Origin: Deltaproteobacteria bacterium
GTDB taxonomy: Bacteria > Desulfobacterota > Desulfobacteria > Desulfobacterales > B30-G6
DNA: 8,518 bases
NCBI GenBank assembly: GCA_019313725.1
Contig: JAFDAT010000128.1
Coordinates: 1 to 8,518, forward strand
Direction: 5' to 3'
Positions 6,619 through 8,518 of this stretch are shown piece after piece. Both the position numbers and the translations under genes were made by a program. A model generated the notes under the pieces. The model saw nothing but the letters and a program-made list of their open reading frames with translations. It did not search any database and was not told where the DNA came from. The number at the start of each line of letters is the position of its first letter. The first letter of the stretch is position 1.

Positions 6619-6635
6619 ATAGACGCTACGTCTAT
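6619..6635. promoter_or_regulatory. 17-base dyad running into the parA start codon
   Basis: ATAGACG (6619-6625) and CGTCTAT (6629-6635) form a perfect 7-base inverted repeat around CTA. The right arm includes the A and T of the preferred parA ATG (6634-6636). It could be an operator or, in mRNA, a small hairpin that occludes the start codon. No Shine-Dalgarno is visible in this stretch. Confidence 0.4.
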
Positions 6636-7443
6636 GAATCAGATTTTCTGTATCGCAAACCAGAAAGGTGGTGTCGGTAAAACGACCACCGCCGTAAATC
6701 TGGCGGCTGCCCTGGCGACTGCGAAGAAAAGAACGCTGTTGGTGGACTGCGACCCCCAGGCCAATGCGACAACCGGCCTCGGGATCAACAAAAATGCTAT
6801 TGAAAAAACACTATATCATGGGTTGATTGGCGAGGAACCCGTTGAAAACCTGATTGTAGACAGTGATATAGACGCACTCAAGGTTATACCATCACGGGTC
6901 GAACTGATCGGGTTCGACATTGAAATGTTGTCCAAGCCGGAGCGGGAAAAAACACTGAAAAAACTGCTCGGCCGCGTTGATCGGTCATTCGAGTATATTA
7001 TTGTCGACTGCCCCCCCTCATTGAGCCTTCTGACGATCAACGCCATGGCTGCCGCAGATGCACTGATTATTCCACTCCAATGTGACTTCTATGCCCTCGA
7101 GGGGTTGAGCCAGCTCCTGCAAACCGTCAAGCGGATAAAGCGGAATTTGAACCCCGGACTTACTATTGCCGGCATCTTGCTGACAATGTTTGATAAACGA
7201 ACCAATTTGTCATATCAGGTCGCTGAAAATGCTAAAAAATACTTTAAACACCTGGTTTTCAAAACAGTGGTTCCCAGGAATGTGAGATTGGGTGAGGCAC
7301 CCAGTTTCGGTAAGCCTATTTTGACGTATGATGCCGCTTCCATCGGAGCGAAGAGCTACACTTCCCTGGCAGAGGAAATTATAAATACCCGACATCCAAA
7401 AAATTTTCATGCTTGGCCGCAAACAACAAAGTATGTGAAATGA
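6634..7443 (+). CDS. parA: Chromosome-partitioning ATPase ParA (Soj family)
   Basis: From the ATG at 6634 the protein has 269 residues. It shows the deviant Walker A box KGGVGKTTT (11-19) with signature lysine K11 and K16, the LLVDCDPQAN segment (35-44) with catalytic D40, and Walker B YIIVDCPPS (121-129, D125). Later come LIIPLQCDFYALEGL (144-158), GILLTMFDKRTNLS (180-193) and the VPRNVRLGEAPSFGKPI stretch (213-229) typical of Soj-type ParA. It binds DNA nonspecifically as an ATP dimer and moves ParB-parS complexes to segregate replication origins. The open frame extends upstream to 6562, but that 24-residue leader is not family-like. The usual N-terminus begins just before the NQKGG segment, so 6634 is preferred despite a missing Shine-Dalgarno. 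The last 13 or so residues (after K256) are an atypical tail encoded by a repeat (7401 onward). parB follows after 24 bases. Confidence 0.92.
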   Translation: MNQIFCIANQKGGVGKTTTAVNLAAALATAKKRTLLVDCDPQANATTGLGINKNAIEKTLYHGLIGEEPVENLIVDSDIDALKVIPSRVELIGFDIEMLSKPEREKTLKKLLGRVDRSFEYIIVDCPPSLSLLTINAMAAADALIIPLQCDFYALEGLSQLLQTVKRIKRNLNPGLTIAGILLTMFDKRTNLSYQVAENAKKYFKHLVFKTVVPRNVRLGEAPSFGKPILTYDAASIGAKSYTSLAEEIINTRHPKNFHAWPQTTKYVK

Positions 7444-7457
7444 GCTTTTTCTAATGA
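7401..7457. repeat. Left copy of a direct repeat flanking parB
   Basis: Starts with AAATTTTCATGC, identical to 8369-8380. The next 23 bases match the right copy at 14 positions (GCGC/ACAAC/AAG core), so 26 of 35 agree; with a two-base gap, TTTTT...TAATG also aligns near the end. The copy encodes the ParA C-terminus and stop and reaches towards the parB ribosome-binding site. The unit may be an interspersed repeat. A 12-base match alone would not be significant in 8.5 kb; the extended similarity is the argument. Confidence 0.45.
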
Positions 7458-7467
7458 AAGGTAGGGG

Positions 7468-8340
7468 ATGCCAAAAGAAAAAAGAAAAAAGCTGAAAAAG
7501 AAGGCCCTGGGCATGGGACTGGGCGCACTGATACCGGATATAGACGACATCAACCAAATTTCGAATGAATATTTTCAGTGTGATATTGCACTGATCCAGC
7601 CGAACCGCTACCAGCCCAGAATGCACTTTTCTGAAACCGAACTGGAAGCACTATCACGCTCCATTGAAGAACAGGGGGTGATTCAACCCCTGTTATTGAG
7701 AAAGATAGAAGACGGCTACGAACTGGTAGCAGGGGAACGCCGACTTCGGGCCGCCAGGATGGCCGGCCTCCGGGAAGTTCCGTGCGTCGTAAAAAGCCTT
7801 TCAGACTCCCAGGCGCTCGAAATGTCGATCGTTGAAAATATCCAGCGCGAAAACCTGAACCCTGTAGAAGAGGCGGAAGCATATCATCACCTGATATCCG
7901 AGTTCGGGCTGACCCAGGACGAGGCTGCTGGGCGGGTGGGAAAAAGCCGGTCGGCGGTGGCCAACTTTTTAAGAATCAGAAACCTGTCCGATACGATAAA
8001 GCACAGCCTGGTTGACGGCACCTTGAGCATGGGGCACGCCCGGGCGCTCTTGGGTGCACCCAACAAAGCGCATCAACAGGCCGTCTGGGAAATTGTAACT
8101 TCAAAAAGTCTTTCCGTACGGGAAACGGAAGCCTTGGTGAAAAAGCTTAAAACAGGAAAAACGAGCCCGAAGAAACGTGATGTAAACTCCACCGACCTTC
8201 ACCTGTCCAGAATTGCCGAGGAACTGTCCCGCCACTATGGCACAAAGGTTGAAATAAAGCGGCATGGCCGCAAGGGAAAGGTGGAAATCGAATTCTATGG
8301 CGACGATGATCTTGACCGACTCCTGGCACTGTTGACCTAA
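7468..8340 (+). CDS. parB: Chromosome-partitioning protein ParB (Spo0J family, CTPase and parS-binding)
   Basis: This 290-residue cytosolic protein has the full ParB plan. A basic N-terminus carries LGMGLGALI (14-22), the ParA-contacting arm normally read as LG.GL.ALI. The CTP-binding ParB/Srx domain includes NRYQPR (46-51), the EEQGVIQPLLLR segment (67-78) and the GERRLRAARMAGL box (89-101), followed by ENIQRENLNPVEEA (123-136). The helix-turn-helix that reads parS is at about 148-173 (LTQDEAAGRVGKSRSAVANF and following). A basic linker (about 225-240) leads to a C-terminal dimerisation domain ending DDDLDRLLALL. ParB loads on parS, spreads as a CTP clamp and is the cargo for ParA. The start is backed by AAAGG and AGGGG immediately upstream. 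It lies 24 bases after parA and is surely in the same operon. No parS-like site (TGTTNCACGTGAAACA) was seen in the window. Confidence 0.95.
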   Translation: MPKEKRKKLKKKALGMGLGALIPDIDDINQISNEYFQCDIALIQPNRYQPRMHFSETELEALSRSIEEQGVIQPLLLRKIEDGYELVAGERRLRAARMAGLREVPCVVKSLSDSQALEMSIVENIQRENLNPVEEAEAYHHLISEFGLTQDEAAGRVGKSRSAVANFLRIRNLSDTIKHSLVDGTLSMGHARALLGAPNKAHQQAVWEIVTSKSLSVRETEALVKKLKTGKTSPKKRDVNSTDLHLSRIAEELSRHYGTKVEIKRHGRKGKVEIEFYGDDDLDRLLALLT

Positions 8341-8368
8341 CTATTATTTATGCAAAGATAGTTTAAAC

Positions 8369-8427
8369 AAATTTTCATGCCCTGACGCGTACAACTAAGC
8401 AGGAAACAAGAATTTTTATTGTAATGC
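8369..8427. repeat. Right copy of a direct repeat flanking parB
   Basis: Lies 28 bases after the parB stop. Begins AAATTTTCATGC like 7401-7412, then keeps most of the ACGC/ACAAC/AAG core and a TTTTT..TAATG tail. Here it is wholly intergenic, which suggests this is the normal setting of the unit and that the left copy has become coding by extension of parA. A PmeI-type palindrome GTTTAAAC (8361-8368) directly precedes it. Confidence 0.45.
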
Positions 8428-8468
8428 CATAGCGATTCTCTAACATATAGAGTATAAAAATTTATGGC
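8426..8468 (+). promoter_or_regulatory. Possible leader hairpin over the start codon of the NYN-domain gene
   Basis: GCCATA (8426-8431) is the exact complement of TATGGC (8463-8468), which contains the ATG at 8464. Inside, CTCTA (8438-8442) and TAGAG (8448-8452) form a smaller stem. A folded transcript would hide the start codon. No strong Shine-Dalgarno is visible (ATAGAG is the best, at 8447-8452, and is in the inner stem). The stems are short and the region AT-rich, so this is tentative. Confidence 0.3.
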
Positions 8469-8518
8469 GATTCACATCATTATCGACGGGTATAACCTCA
8501 TCCGCCAGTCTGCGGAGT
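8464..8518 (+). CDS. N-terminus of a probable NYN-domain (YacP-like) protein, 3' end outside window
   Basis: Eighteen codons are present and the frame runs off the window. They read MAIHIIIDGYNLIRQSAE: a beta strand with an aspartate followed by GYN. The IIIDGYN(L/I)I pattern is the first strand and acidic residue of NYN/PIN-like nuclease domains, especially the YacP/DUF901 group, whose Bacillus member Rae1 is a ribosome-associated mRNA endonuclease. The identification rests on this short motif only. It follows parB in the same direction after 123 bases and may be read from the par operon or from its own promoter. Confidence 0.6.
   Translation, partial: MAIHIIIDGYNLIRQSAE

Noticed and set aside
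6489..8518. A parS site near parAB
   Set aside because: No sequence close to TGTTNCACGTGAAACA was found; GTGAAAC-like words elsewhere (near 1805) lack the second arm.
1..8518. CRISPR array, tRNA/rRNA genes, insertion sequence, toxin-antitoxin or phage-defence locus
   Set aside because: No spaced direct repeats, clover-leaf or rRNA sequence, transposase or defence-protein motif was seen on either strand.

Overview
The window looks like ordinary chromosomal DNA from a strictly anaerobic, probably sulfate-reducing member of the Desulfobacterota (a Desulfobacterales-like organism). This placement is an inference. It rests on an exported tetraheme cytochrome c3, a divergent EF-G paralogue of the kind known from delta-proteobacteria, moderate GC, and spacers filled with ATCG-type hexamer repeats and REP-like hairpins. 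No taxonomic marker gene is present to confirm it.

Layout. The 3' end of a TetR-type regulator (1-222, +) converges on a periplasmic tetraheme cytochrome c3 gene (260-724, -), and a long two-sided hairpin (211-260) lies between and inside their ends. After a 171-base AT-rich spacer that carries a likely promoter for the cytochrome comes a PLP-dependent aminotransferase/C-S lyase of the MalY/PatB type (896-2029, +). A second transcription unit follows: a TTGACA promoter candidate, a GerMN-domain lipoprotein (2159-2746, +), and an EF-G-family GTPase gene (2743-4776, +) that overlaps it by an ATGA and has no Shine-Dalgarno of its own. The 290-base spacer 4777-5066 holds no credible gene; it contains NNATCG hexamers and a pair of inverted REP-like hairpins. 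Next is a BepA-like M48 metalloprotease with TPR repeats (5067-6488, -). It is divergent from a chromosomal partition pair, parA (6634-7443, +) and parB (7468-8340, +). The window ends in the first 18 codons of a probable NYN-domain (YacP-like) protein (8464-8518, +).

How the genes relate. ParA and ParB form one functional unit for origin segregation. The lipoprotein and the EF-G paralogue are translationally coupled, although no shared function is obvious. The protease would act on outer-membrane proteins in the periplasm, and the cytochrome would carry electrons in the same compartment. The remaining neighbours look unrelated.

I found no convincing new multi-gene system. The points most worth a second look are: the EF-G paralogue lacks the tip histidine and the glycine-rich tip loop of domain IV; a roughly 57-base direct repeat flanks parB and supplies the C-terminal tail of ParA; two 17-base dyads lie in the bepA-like/parA divergent spacer, one of them running into the parA start codon; and the start codon of the NYN gene lies in a predicted leader hairpin.
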